DNA of 64,000 bases from Streptomyces inusitatus (lineage in GTDB: Bacteria > Actinomycetota > Actinomycetes > Streptomycetales > Streptomycetaceae), in assembly GCF_014651115.1 (NCBI RefSeq), contig NZ_BMWG01000001.1, positions 740,840 to 804,839 of the forward strand, written 5' to 3'. Both the position numbers and the translations under genes were made by a program. This document shows positions 38,230-46,733 of the stretch, in pieces; position 1 is the first letter of the stretch, and the number at the start of each line of letters is the position of its first letter. A model generated the notes under the pieces. It saw only the letters and a list, made by a program, of their open reading frames with translations, did no database searches and had not been told where the DNA came from.

Positions 38230-38922
38230 ATGCGCGAGATCCTCGGAAGGCGACGCAGGCTCCGGTTTTGGCGCAAGAAGGGGCCCGCCCAGTCAGCACA
38301 GCTGGAAGCGGCGCTCGTCTGCGCCACCGAGTGGCGTTGGCCCGTACTCCCCGGCGCGGTGCTGACATCGGCCGGCGGTCGTGGTGACCGCGGCCGCCGC
38401 TGCGCCTGCCCCGACCCCGAGTGCGTCGTACCCGGCGCACACCCTTTCGATCCCGCGATCCTCGCGGCGACGACCGACGAGCGCATGCTCCGCTGGTGGT
38501 GGGCGAACCGGCCCGCCGCGCCGGTCGTCCTGGCCACCGGGGGCGGCGCGCCCTGCGCGGTGAGCCTGCCCGCGGTGGCCGGGGCGCGGGCCCTGGCGGC
38601 GCTCGACCGGATGGACGTCCGGCTGGGGCCGGTGGTCGCGACGCCCACCCGGTGGTCGCTGCTGGTCGCCCCGTACAGCCTCGAACAGCTCGGCGAGCTG
38701 CTCTTCGCCAAGGACTGCGTGCCCAGCTCGCTGCGTTTCCACGGCGAGGGCGGGTATCTGGTGCTGCCGCCGTCGGAGACGGGGGCAGGGCAGGTCCGCT
38801 GGGAGCGGGCGCCGCTGCCCGGGTCGGCCACTCCCTGGCTGCCACGGGTGGAAGCCGTGGTGGACGCGCTGGTGGAGGCGAGCACGAACGCGCCGGACGG
38901 CGGCAGCAAGCTCTCGTACTGA
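38230..38922 (+). CDS. Prim-pol (bifunctional DNA primase/polymerase N-terminal)-like protein
   Basis: The 230-residue protein matches the small Streptomyces proteins annotated as bifunctional DNA primase/polymerase N-terminal domain: CATEWRWPVLPG at the start, a zinc-like cluster CACPDPEC, then ATTDERMLRWWWANRPAAPVV and LPPSETGAG. I cannot see the catalytic DxD triad of true archaeo-eukaryotic primases, so enzymatic activity is doubtful. ATG 38230 has AAAGGAA upstream. Two direct repeats lie about 60-90 bases before it. Confidence 0.8.
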   Translation: MREILGRRRRLRFWRKKGPAQSAQLEAALVCATEWRWPVLPGAVLTSAGGRGDRGRRCACPDPECVVPGAHPFDPAILAATTDERMLRWWWANRPAAPVVLATGGGAPCAVSLPAVAGARALAALDRMDVRLGPVVATPTRWSLLVAPYSLEQLGELLFAKDCVPSSLRFHGEGGYLVLPPSETGAGQVRWERAPLPGSATPWLPRVEAVVDALVEASTNAPDGGSKLSY

Positions 38923-39874
38923 ACTGAACTGAACCGATCCGACTGATCCGACCGATCCAAGCTGATCCGAACCGGATGAACCGGATCTGAACCGATCGAC
39001 GGTCCGGGGCCGCCCGCGCGGTGGTCCCGGGTCCTGGGTACGGCGCGTTCCGCCGACCGTGCGTTCCGTCGGCCGCCCCTCCCGGCCTTCCGGCCCGGTC
39101 CTTTCCTCCCCATCCTCACGGCGCGTGTTCGCGTACGGGAAAACCGGCGGCGGGTCAAGGTCGCCAGAGTCGGCCGAAATCAAGCGTGATCAGCTCGTGC
39201 CGAGCGAACAGTTTCGGCAGCGAAGGCTCAAAGCAGGCCGGAATCTGTCGCTCCGGAAGATCTCGCGGCGGCCGGTACGGGCGTGGCGCGGCCGGGCCCG
39301 CCGCCCTGGCGCGCGGCGACCGCCGCAATCCGGCAAGGGGGCGGAATTGCCTTCCGTACTCACTTCGGCGGCGCTCCGGCGAGCGCTTCGTACGCATCGG
39401 CCGGGCGCTTGACGCGGGGGATGATCCTGGCCTCGGCGAGATCCCGCAGGGGTTTTCCCGGGGATGGGCAGTGGCATGACCATGAGGTATTCGGGTCGCC
39501 GCGGAGTTTTCGGCGGAGGCCGGTCCGGCAGGGAATCCGCCCGCTCCGGGGCTCGGGGCAACTGCCCGACGTCCACTGGATGTTGACCGACCGTCAACGG
39601 ATCGATCCGGTCTGTCGACCATCCGGGGAAATGGAGAGGCCCGATCGCTGGCGACGGGGGATGCACCAGCGACCGGGCTTCTAGAACCGTAACAAGAGAT
39701 CGGCGGTACGCAAATTCGATCTCGGGTATTCGGACAGCGATTCAGCTTCGCTTAGCGTGAGTTGTGACTGGAGTCACTCGGCCTTTCCCGGGGTCCGCCG
39801 GATACTCCGGACACGGATTCCGGCCGGTGGTGGTTCGGAGGGCCGGTGGTGATCCGATGCCCCGGTGCGGCCGC
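38923..39874. other. 950-base non-coding stretch between convergent genes
   Basis: No convincing gene: all open frames here lack an SD and have low codon bias. At 38925-38998 lies a run of degenerate short repeats around CTGAACTGAAC and CCGATCCGA. At 39684-39760 is an AT-richer patch. The stretch is unusually long for a convergent gap in this genome. Confidence 0.6.
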
Positions 39875-40861
39875 TCAGCTCAGGGTCACCTGGCGGTTGG
39901 TGAGGCCGCCGCGCGCCCGGCGCTCGTCGGCGGTGAGCGGGGCGTCCGACGCGAGCGCCCCGGCCAGCCGCTCGGCGAACGCGGCGGCGGGCTTCTCGCA
40001 CTCCTCCGCGCCCATCGCGCTCGGCAGGTCCCAGACGGGGACCATCAGGCCGTGCGCGCGGAACGAGCCGACGAGACGGGTCCCCTCGCCGAGCGAGGTG
40101 GCACCGGCGGCGTGCAGCCGCGCGAGCGCGTCGAGAAGCTTCTCCTCGGCGTGGGGCATGACCCAGCGGAGATGGTTCTTGTCCGGGGTCTCGCACCAGT
40201 AGGCGGCGTCGACGCCGGAGAGCTTCACGGTGGGGATCGCGGCCGAGTTCGCCCGCTCCAGGGAAGCGGTCACCTCGGCGGTGGGGGCCTCGGTGGACTC
40301 CGGGATCCAGAACTCGAAACCGGAGTGGACCACGGGCTCGAAGGCGGCGTCGGGGTCGAGAAGGTCCTGAAGCCGGGGGCCGTCGCCCACGACCCGCTCC
40401 CCGCCGACCGGATTGCCCGGCTCCGCCGCCAGCGCGCGGCTCAGGGTGTCGGCGAGATCGCGGCTGAGGTCGCCGGAGGAGGTGTCGTTCTGGAGGCCGA
40501 GCAGCACGGAGCCGTCGTCGCGGCGGAGCGCGGGCCAGGCCATCGGCAGCACGGTCGCGAGGGTCACCGAGGGCACGCCATCGGGCAGCCCGCCCTTGAG
40601 CGTGAGCCGCACGGTCGCCGCGGGCACCAGTTCGCGCAGGGCGACCCAGTCGCACTCGCCGGCCAGGCCTTCGAAGGGGCGCTGGACCAGCTCGGTCACG
40701 GCGTGCGCGGCCACCCGGCCGTGACAGGCCTTGTAGCGGCGGCCCGAGCCGCAGGGGCAGGGTTCACGGGCTCCGACCACGGGCACGGGTTCATTGGCAC
40801 CGCGGGCCCGGTCCTGGGGCTGAGGCTTCGTTGCCTTGTTCTGGGGGCGCTTCTTGGCCAT
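39875..40861 (-). CDS. SEC-C (YecA-like) zinc-motif protein, DUF5926-like
   Basis: The 328-residue protein has a Lys/Gln-rich start (MAKKRPQNKATKPQPQ) and, at about 30-50, the SEC-C zinc motif EPCPCGSGRRYKACHG. The remaining ~270 residues form a conserved actinobacterial domain I cannot assign a function. SEC-C motifs bind Zn and often contact ribosome or SecB-like partners. ATG 40861 follows GGGAGAAGCCGCACC. Confidence 0.84.
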   Translation of the reverse strand: MAKKRPQNKATKPQPQDRARGANEPVPVVGAREPCPCGSGRRYKACHGRVAAHAVTELVQRPFEGLAGECDWVALRELVPAATVRLTLKGGLPDGVPSVTLATVLPMAWPALRRDDGSVLLGLQNDTSSGDLSRDLADTLSRALAAEPGNPVGGERVVGDGPRLQDLLDPDAAFEPVVHSGFEFWIPESTEAPTAEVTASLERANSAAIPTVKLSGVDAAYWCETPDKNHLRWVMPHAEEKLLDALARLHAAGATSLGEGTRLVGSFRAHGLMVPVWDLPSAMGAEECEKPAAAFAERLAGALASDAPLTADERRARGGLTNRQVTLS

Positions 40862-41142
40862 GGTGCGGCTTCTCCCGGGTGCGGCGGCGGTGCTGTGTCT
40901 GGCCGCGAGCCTAGCCGTCCGCCGTGTGCGCGTTGCCATGGCACCCGGCTGTGACACGGGTGTGGCACGGGTTGGCACAGGCCGGCCGACACGGGGGCTT
41001 CCATCGGGCACGGGGTGCTCAGCCGCGGTCGCCGGGGTGGTTCTCCTCGGCGGTTCTCAGCCGGAACCGCCGTACGGGAAGCCCGAGCCGCCAGGCGTTC
41101 CCGTAATCCTCTTTGAATCCTCTTCGAGTCTTCTCGGCATGC

Positions 41143-41655
41143 TCAGCCGACGTCGTCATAGACCTCCACGAGGTCGAATCCGGGGGCAGTGACGCGCGTA
41201 GCGAAATCGTCGCGGCGCTGTCCTTCGCGAACGATCGCCCATACGGTCACCTCGCCCGCCGCGTTGTCCCGGACACCCCACTCACGCGCCAGCGCGGTGA
41301 TGATGTTCAGCCCGCGACCGCCCCGGGCGGTCACCGAGGGCGTGGCCGGAACGGGCCGGGTCGGTCCGCCTCCGTCCGTGACCTCGACCGTGAGCCGGCC
41401 GGTCATGTCGACGCGCCAAGCGGCGCGGACGTCTCCCTCTCCCACCTCCACGTGTCCCAGCGGCCTGCCGTGCCGATAGGCATTGCTGAGTAGTTCGGAA
41501 AGAATCAGAACTGCGTCGTCGACGACCGACTCCGGGACCCCGCCGCGGCGAAGATCACCACGCATACGGTGTCGTGCCTGGCCCACGCCCGCAGGGCCAT
41601 GGGGTACGGCCATGCTCGACGACGTGGGCACCTCTTGTGCCACCACCAACGCCAC
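41143..41655 (-). CDS. RsbW-like ATP-binding protein (second)
   Basis: The 170-residue GHKL ATPase has N-box LSELLSNAYRHG and G1 region VEVTDGGGPTRP followed by TARGGRGLNIITALA. GTG 41655 is chosen because AAGGAGG lies eight bases upstream; a longer in-frame start at 41742 also exists. It is a paralogue of the kinase at 33824-34282. No cognate sigma factor is adjacent. Confidence 0.87.
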   Translation of the reverse strand: MALVVAQEVPTSSSMAVPHGPAGVGQARHRMRGDLRRGGVPESVVDDAVLILSELLSNAYRHGRPLGHVEVGEGDVRAAWRVDMTGRLTVEVTDGGGPTRPVPATPSVTARGGRGLNIITALAREWGVRDNAAGEVTVWAIVREGQRRDDFATRVTAPGFDLVEVYDDVG

Positions 41656-41814
41656 CCCCGAGACCTCCTTTGCCCCACGCCACCGTGTGAATGCCCCAAT
41701 GGACTGGACCGGAAACCGTTGGAGGAGGGACCTGTGGCGCACTTCTCAGGGCCGGACGGGGGTTGAACGCGCCGGTGTGCTCCCTGTCATGCGTGTGACG
41801 GGTGCTTCTGAGGT

Positions 41815-42627
41815 TTACGGACGGCCGAGTTGGGAGAGCACCTGCCGCGGCCGGTTGGTGATGATCGCCTCCACGCCGAGCCCGGCGCAGAGTTCCACAT
41901 CCGCCGGCTCGTTGACCGTCCAGACGTGCGCCCGGTGCCCGGCCCGGTGCAGCCGCTCGATGTAAGCGGGATGATTCCGTACGATCCGGATGCTCGGCCC
42001 GGCGATCCTGGCCCCGGCCGGCAGCCGCCCGTCGCGCAGCCGAGGGCTCACGAACTGCATCAGATACACCGTGGGAATGGTCGGCGCGGCGGCCGCGACC
42101 CGGTGCAGCGAGCGGGCGGAGAAGCTCATGACGCGTACGGACGAGTCCTCCGCCGTCGCGGGCGCGGCGAGTCCGAAGCGGCCGAGGAGCTGAAGCAGCC
42201 GCTCCTCGACCTGGCCCGCCCAGCGGGTGGGGTGCTTGGTCTCGATGGCCAGCTCCACGCGCCGACCGGAGTCCGCGACCAGTTCGAGGAGCCTCTCCAG
42301 GGTCAGCACGGAGGTGAGCGACGGATCGCCCCAGTCGGGGCTCTCGGTGGCGTCCTCGCGCCCCTTCCAGGTGCCGAAGTCGAGCGCGGTCAGATCCGCG
42401 AGCTCCAGCGCCGAGACCGCGCCCCGGCCGTTGGAGGTGCGGTTGACGCGCCGGTCGTGGACACAGACCAGATGGCCGTCGGCGGTCAGGCGCACATCGC
42501 ATTCGAGGGCGTCGGCGCCGTCCGCGATCGCCTTCATGTACGCGGCGAGCGTGTGCTCGGGAGCGTCCTCGGAGGCTCCGCGGTGGGCGACGACCTGGAT
42601 GTGGTTCTGTCGTGCTTGGGTCACCAC
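41815..42627 (-). CDS. Glycerophosphodiester phosphodiesterase
   Basis: The 270-residue GDPD-family TIM barrel begins VVAHRGASEDAPEHTLAAY, followed by DALECDVRLTADGHLVCVHD; the H-R, E-x-D and H residues are the catalytic and metal-binding set. No signal peptide is seen, so it acts in the cytoplasm on glycerophosphodiesters from lipid turnover. The start is GTG 42627 or GTG 42624. Confidence 0.93.
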   Translation of the reverse strand: MVTQARQNHIQVVAHRGASEDAPEHTLAAYMKAIADGADALECDVRLTADGHLVCVHDRRVNRTSNGRGAVSALELADLTALDFGTWKGREDATESPDWGDPSLTSVLTLERLLELVADSGRRVELAIETKHPTRWAGQVEERLLQLLGRFGLAAPATAEDSSVRVMSFSARSLHRVAAAAPTIPTVYLMQFVSPRLRDGRLPAGARIAGPSIRIVRNHPAYIERLHRAGHRAHVWTVNEPADVELCAGLGVEAIITNRPRQVLSQLGRP

Positions 42628-42910
42628 GTCATCGTGTCACCGCGCCGCGGAGGTACCGAGTCAGGGGGCGTGTCGGGGGCTCTGGGAAGTGCCCGGAGGG
42701 CCCCCCGGCAGGACCTTCGGCGGAGCTCTCGACAGACTGTCCGTTTCACCCTATGTAAATGATTCCCCGAATACCCACAGCTCCTGCTTACAGTGGCCTG
42801 ACGAGCCGTGGGAAATGCTGAAGCGAGACACCGTGCGACTTCCTTCCCGGGCAGCGGCGCCAGCGGACGTCTGCCGGAGTGATCGACGTGGAAAATGAGG
42901 AGAGAAAGCT

Positions 42911-44359
42911 GTGAGCACTGAGAACGAGGGCAACGAAGGCACCGCTCAGCCGGCCGCCCCGTCCGTGCCTCCCGTGCCGGCTGCCCCTCCCCAGGGCGCG
43001 CCCCAGCCGGCGGCCCCCGCCGACCACCCCGCCCCCGCCCCGGCCCCTGCCCCCGAGCCCGCTGCTTCCACTCCCCCTCCCCCCGCCCCGCACCAGCAGG
43101 GCGCCGGCTGGCCCCCGCCCCCGCCCGCCTTCCCCTCCTACGGAACCGCACCCCAGGGGGACGGCGCCCACCCCGGCGTCTGGGGCGCCCCGGTCCACAC
43201 CTCCGAGCCGCCCCGCCGCAAGCGCTCCGGCGGCCTCCTCGCGGCGGTGCTGATCGCCGCGCTGGTCGCGGGCGGTGTGGGCGGCGGCGTCGGCTACTGG
43301 GCCGCCGAGCGCAACGACAACGGCGCCGACTCCACCACGGTCACGGCCGCCGACATCCCCAAGGACCTCCAGCGCGCGCCGGGCACCGTCTCCGCCGTCG
43401 CCGGCAAGGCCCTGCCGAGCGTGGTCACCATCGAGGCCAAGTCCAGCGCCGGCGGCGACCTCAGCGGCGTCGGCGGCCAGGAGGGCGGCACCGGCACCGG
43501 CTTCGTCTACGACCAGGAGGGCCACATCCTCACCAACAACCATGTGGTCGACTCCGCCGCCCAGGGCGGCGCCCTCTCCGTGACCTTCTCCAACGGCAAG
43601 AAGTACGACGCCGAGGTCGTCGGCCGCGCCCAGGGCTACGACGTCGCCGTCCTCAAGCTGAAGAAAGCACCCCCCGGACTGGCCCCCCTGCCCCTCGGCG
43701 ACTCCGGCAAGGTCGCCGTGGGCGACTCCACCATCGCGATCGGCGCCCCCTTCGGCCTCTCCAACACCGTCACCACCGGCATCATCAGCGCCAAGAACCG
43801 CCCGGTGGCCTCCGGCGACGGCTCCGGCTCCAGGAACTCGTACATGAGCGCCCTCCAGACCGACGCCTCCATCAACCCCGGCAACTCCGGCGGCCCCCTC
43901 CTCGACGCGCGCGGCGCGGTGATCGGCATCAACTCGGCCATCCAGTCCACCGGCGGCGGCTTCGGCCAGTCCCAGGCCGGCTCGATCGGCCTCGGCTTCG
44001 CCATCCCCATCAACCAGGCCAAGAGCGTCGCCGAACAGCTCATCAAGACGGGCAAGCCCGTCTACCCCGTGATCGGCGCCAGCGTCGACATGGCCACCAA
44101 GGGCGCCGGCGCCAAAATCATCGCCCAATCCTCCGGCGGCACCCCCGCCGTGACCCCCAACGGCCCCGCCGCCAAGGCCGGCCTCAAGGCCGGCGACCTC
44201 ATCACCCGCTTCAACGACAAGCCCATCGACAGCGGCCCCACCCTCATCGGCGAGATCTGGAACCACGCCCCCGGCACCCAGGTCAAACTCACCTACGAGC
44301 GCGACGGCAAGCAACACACCGCCACCGTCACCCTCGGCGAACGCGAAGGCGACAGCTGA
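42911..44359 (+). CDS. HtrA/DegP-like trypsin protease with PDZ domain
   Basis: The 482-residue protein has a ~100-residue Pro/Ala-rich cytoplasmic N-terminus, one membrane helix (about 107-132, preceded by RRKR), a trypsin-like domain with triad H211 (TNNHVV), D244 (GYDVAVLK) and S326 (GNSGGPL), and a C-terminal PDZ domain (about 385-480, AAKAGLKAGDLITRFND). It is a type II membrane-anchored HtrA for quality control outside the membrane. GTG 42911 follows GAGGAGAGAAAGCT. Confidence 0.94.
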   Translation: MSTENEGNEGTAQPAAPSVPPVPAAPPQGAPQPAAPADHPAPAPAPAPEPAASTPPPPAPHQQGAGWPPPPPAFPSYGTAPQGDGAHPGVWGAPVHTSEPPRRKRSGGLLAAVLIAALVAGGVGGGVGYWAAERNDNGADSTTVTAADIPKDLQRAPGTVSAVAGKALPSVVTIEAKSSAGGDLSGVGGQEGGTGTGFVYDQEGHILTNNHVVDSAAQGGALSVTFSNGKKYDAEVVGRAQGYDVAVLKLKKAPPGLAPLPLGDSGKVAVGDSTIAIGAPFGLSNTVTTGIISAKNRPVASGDGSGSRNSYMSALQTDASINPGNSGGPLLDARGAVIGINSAIQSTGGGFGQSQAGSIGLGFAIPINQAKSVAEQLIKTGKPVYPVIGASVDMATKGAGAKIIAQSSGGTPAVTPNGPAAKAGLKAGDLITRFNDKPIDSGPTLIGEIWNHAPGTQVKLTYERDGKQHTATVTLGEREGDS

Positions 44360-44444
44360 CCCCCCACCCCCAACCCTGCTGCGCCCCCCACCCCCATGCC
44401 GGTACTCTGTAGGCCGCTCCGCGCCGGGTCCCGGCAGGAGCGAG

Positions 44445-44534
44445 GGTGGGTTGCCCGAGCGGCCTAAGGGAACGGTCTTGAAAACCGTCGTGGCAGTGAT
44501 GTCACCGTGGGTTCAAATCCCACACCCACCGCCA
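44445..44534 (+). tRNA. tRNA-Ser (UGA)
   Basis: The 90-base gene includes an encoded CCA. The acceptor stem GGTGGGT (44445-44451) pairs with ACCCACC, the anticodon arm ACGGT-CTTGAAA-ACCGT spans 44472-44488 with anticodon TGA at 44479-44481, a long variable arm follows (typical of Ser), and the T arm is GTGGG-TTCAAAT-CCCAC. Directly downstream the accessory island begins. Confidence 0.97.
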
Positions 44535-44556
44535 GGTGAATGTATGTGCAGCTCAG

Positions 44557-44586
44557 AAGGGGTGCCCCGAATCCGGGGCACCCCTT
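44557..44586 (+). terminator. tRNA-Ser terminator
   Basis: A perfect 13-bp stem, AAGGGGTGCCCCG at 44557-44569 against 44574-44586, closes a 4-base loop and ends in TT. It lies 22 bases after the tRNA. Confidence 0.85.
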
Positions 44587-44685
44587 CCGCATGTGCCCTG
44601 TCCCACGCTGATTCGCCTCTGCCATGCCGTTGACCAGTGTTTGTGGACCAGGCATGACCAGTTGCTGAGCAAGGCCCTCACGGTT

Positions 44686-44898
44686 CTAGCTCTGGTGCTT
44701 GCCGACGTATGCAGCCACAGCTAGACCAGCGGTGAACGTGAAGGCCGTGACCGACGCTCCTAGCTTCACTGCGTCGAAGGGCCGTGTGCCCGTGAGGGCC
44801 ACGGCGACCCCGCCTGCTAGCCCGAGGGTGAGCGCACCCAAGATCACGATTAGGGATTTGTAGACGCGGTGATCGCATTCAGGGGACTGGCCAGACAA
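44686..44898 (-). CDS. Small two-helix membrane protein, function unknown
   Basis: The 70-residue protein starts at TTG 44898, supported by GGAGGAA seven bases upstream. Two membrane helices are visible: SLIVILGALTLGLAGGVAVA and AFTFTAGLAVAAYVG. It resembles in size and layout the small hydrophobic spread proteins of actinomycete plasmids and integrative elements, but no specific match can be claimed. It is the first gene after tRNA-Ser and marks the start of the accessory island. Confidence 0.6.
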   Translation of the reverse strand: MSGQSPECDHRVYKSLIVILGALTLGLAGGVAVALTGTRPFDAVKLGASVTAFTFTAGLAVAAYVGKHQS

Positions 44899-44986
44899 GT
44901 GGGTTCCTCCAAGCGTGCCCTAGTTGGCTGCTGTCTCTAAACAAGCCTGGAGTACCGGCTGGAGTGGTTGTTCGTACGTGTTTTGG

Positions 44987-45036
44987 TGTGCCAACGAGGT
45001 GTCAGCCTGTGCTAACAAGAGCCATACTGTGCCAAC
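44987..45036 (+). repeat. Three phased direct repeats TGTGCYAAC (iteron- or operator-like)
   Basis: TGTGCCAAC at 44987-44995, TGTGCTAAC at 45008-45016 and TGTGCCAAC at 45028-45036 are spaced 21 and 20 bases, so all face the same side of the helix. They lie 70-120 bases before the gene at 45108. Confidence 0.6.
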
Positions 45037-45107
45037 AGCTTCCCGGTGGAGCCGAAGGTTGCCAAAGATGGTCACCCCTTGCCGCGCAGTGGAGAAGAGA
45101 GTGGACG

Positions 45108-45551
45108 GTGCCCAAGCAACTACGCTTTCCCGCACCCGATGAGCTGCCTCGGGGGCCTCGTAGAGACTTCGCAGCGAAGATGTTCGACATGTATCGCGCC
45201 GCAGGGCGACCCCCGCTGAGAGTGATCAGTGATGATCTGCGAAGCCAGGACGAGCTTTACGAGGTAAGCCGCGAGACCATCCGCCGGATGCTGCTTGGGA
45301 AGACAGTTCCCCATACATGGGCCACAGTCTTGGCGGTTTCCACGGTGCTGCATCATCGTGGAAGCCATGGCCGGGACTTCCTGGAGCCGTACGAGAATGA
45401 GTACGGCGAGCCGGAGCCAAGCGCGGCCCAGAAGCTGCGGCGCTTCTGGGACAAGGCGCTCGATGCCCCACAAATCGAACCAGATCCATGGGCGGATCAG
45501 CCGAGCCCGCAGCCAGCGCGCGGTGGCTACTCAGACGAGCCACCCTTCTGA
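45108..45551 (+). CDS. Small HTH-like protein of accessory island
   Basis: The 147-residue basic protein has RPPLRVISDDLRS, then VSRETIRRMLLGKTVPHTWA. This is the HTH-like N-terminal module common at the start of large Streptomyces TPR/NB-ARC proteins, here without the rest. GTG 45108 has GAGAG upstream. The C-terminus is Pro/Gly-rich. It sits between tRNA-Ser and the integrase relic, behind three phased direct repeats that it may bind. It may be a stand-alone regulator or the stub of a larger gene. Confidence 0.65.
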   Translation: MPKQLRFPAPDELPRGPRRDFAAKMFDMYRAAGRPPLRVISDDLRSQDELYEVSRETIRRMLLGKTVPHTWATVLAVSTVLHHRGSHGRDFLEPYENEYGEPEPSAAQKLRRFWDKALDAPQIEPDPWADQPSPQPARGGYSDEPPF

Positions 45552-45611
45552 TCCCGTCGATACGACGAACTGAAAGGGCGCCGCTCCAGGGGAAAGAGCG
45601 GTGCCTTCGTG

Positions 45612-45767
45612 CGTCATGGCTTGGTGGCTACTCGCCTTCAGCCTCCTCCAGAGGTCGCCGTACTCCTTGGACAGGAGGTGGCCCCCCCGGGAGGTGCGGA
45701 AGAGACGGCCGTCGTCGGCGCTGCCGAACTCCTTGATGTGGTTGCGAATCATGCGGACCAGAAGTGC
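45612..45767 (-). pseudogene. Tyrosine integrase fragment
   Basis: About 45-50 codons on the minus strand read ALLVRMIRNHIKEFG and DGRLFRTSRGGHLLSKEYG, then DLWRR. This is the stretch before the catalytic HxxR of actinomycete phage/ICE-type tyrosine recombinases. The N-terminal part and the catalytic R-H-R-Y residues downstream are missing, so it is a relic. Lying 1.1 kb from tRNA-Ser, it suggests a decayed integrative element that used that tRNA gene. Confidence 0.7.
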
Positions 45768-45775
45768 TGAACCGG

Positions 45776-46645
45776 CTACGCCTGCGTGGTGTGGCTGAAC
45801 CCGAGCGAGGTCAGTCCTTCGGCTTGGCACAGCCTGTCGGAGGGGCCGCCGACCTCGGTCTGGAGGAGCTGGTACGCGGCGCCGTGGGACTGGCCCCAGT
45901 GCATCGCGGACCGCCACAAGGCGCGGCCCAGGCCCTGGCCTCGTGCCTCGGGCAGGACGGCGAAGTACTGGGGCATGAGCTGAAGGCATCCGATCGCGTC
46001 GGGACGTACTTCCATGGGGCCGATCGCGCCCAGGATTCGGTCCTCGACGGCGGTGGCGAGGACTGGGCCGCACTGGCCGGCCTGCATCTGGGTGTGGAGG
46101 AATGCCAGGCCGTCAGTGGCCATGGCCGTGGCGAACGGGGCGAAGGTCTCCTGCACAGGGGTCGGCCAGTCGGTCACGGGGCGGACCGGGCCGCCAGGGT
46201 TGGGGCAGGGGCGGGCGGTGAAGTCCTTCATCTGGATGCGGGTGCCGCGTGGGGAGTCGGTCTCGGGGCCGAGCGGGCGCACGACCTGGGCCTTCCCGGC
46301 GTCGTGCAGGGCGGCGAGCTTCACCGCCAGCTCGGCGGCTTCGTCCACGATGCTGTCACGGTGCCCGTAGGCGAAAACCTTGACGGTGCCGCGGCCACGC
46401 CGGTTCAGGGTGGGAATGAGGGTGTGGTCGGGCTGATGAACCACATCGCCGCTGAGGACAGTCTCGTCCTTCTCACTGCTCCAGCGCCGGTCCTTGTCGT
46501 AGTGGAGGAAGGACCGGTCGGTGACGGCCGCCCTCAGTGTGTCCTCGAAGAGGTCGACGGTGAGCGTGTGGGGGTGGACGGGGCCGAGAGTCGGCACGAT
46601 CGGCGCGGTCAGTACGGGCCGGAGCCAGTCCCAGCGGAAGAACAT
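45776..46645 (-). CDS. GNAT acyltransferase of the candidate peptide cluster
   Basis: The 289-residue protein has a GNAT domain in its C-terminal half with acyl-CoA motif A, PEARGQGLGRALW, preceded by a beta strand LMPQYFAVL. The first ~130 residues (DWLRPVLTAPIVPTLGPV, HYDKDRRWSSEKDETVLSG) match nothing I know and may recognise the substrate. ATG 46645 has AGGG eight bases upstream. It follows the precursor-like peptide on the same strand, with a hairpin-rich 88-base spacer. An N-acylating step on a modified peptide, or self-protection, is plausible. Confidence 0.82.
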   Translation of the reverse strand: MFFRWDWLRPVLTAPIVPTLGPVHPHTLTVDLFEDTLRAAVTDRSFLHYDKDRRWSSEKDETVLSGDVVHQPDHTLIPTLNRRGRGTVKVFAYGHRDSIVDEAAELAVKLAALHDAGKAQVVRPLGPETDSPRGTRIQMKDFTARPCPNPGGPVRPVTDWPTPVQETFAPFATAMATDGLAFLHTQMQAGQCGPVLATAVEDRILGAIGPMEVRPDAIGCLQLMPQYFAVLPEARGQGLGRALWRSAMHWGQSHGAAYQLLQTEVGGPSDRLCQAEGLTSLGFSHTTQA

Positions 46646-46669
46646 GAGCGGCACCCTAGTGGTCGGCCG

Positions 46670-46709
46670 GTCAGGGCTCAGGCCCTGACGCGAACACGCC
46701 AGGGCCTGA
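46670..46709 (-). promoter_or_regulatory. Two mutually exclusive hairpins between precursor and GNAT genes
   Basis: One hairpin pairs GTCAGGGC (46670-46677) with GCCCTGAC (46682-46689). The other pairs TCAGGCCCTG (46678-46687) with CAGGGCCTGA (46700-46709). They share bases, so only one can form. The arrangement resembles an attenuator or a partial terminator that favours expression of the upstream peptide. Confidence 0.5.
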
Positions 46710-46733
46710 ACGGAACCGACCGGATCGTGTCGG

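Noticed and set aside
39190..39666. 158-codon minus-strand gene in the long gap
   Set aside because: No SD, Pro/Arg-rich low-complexity product and no codon-position bias.
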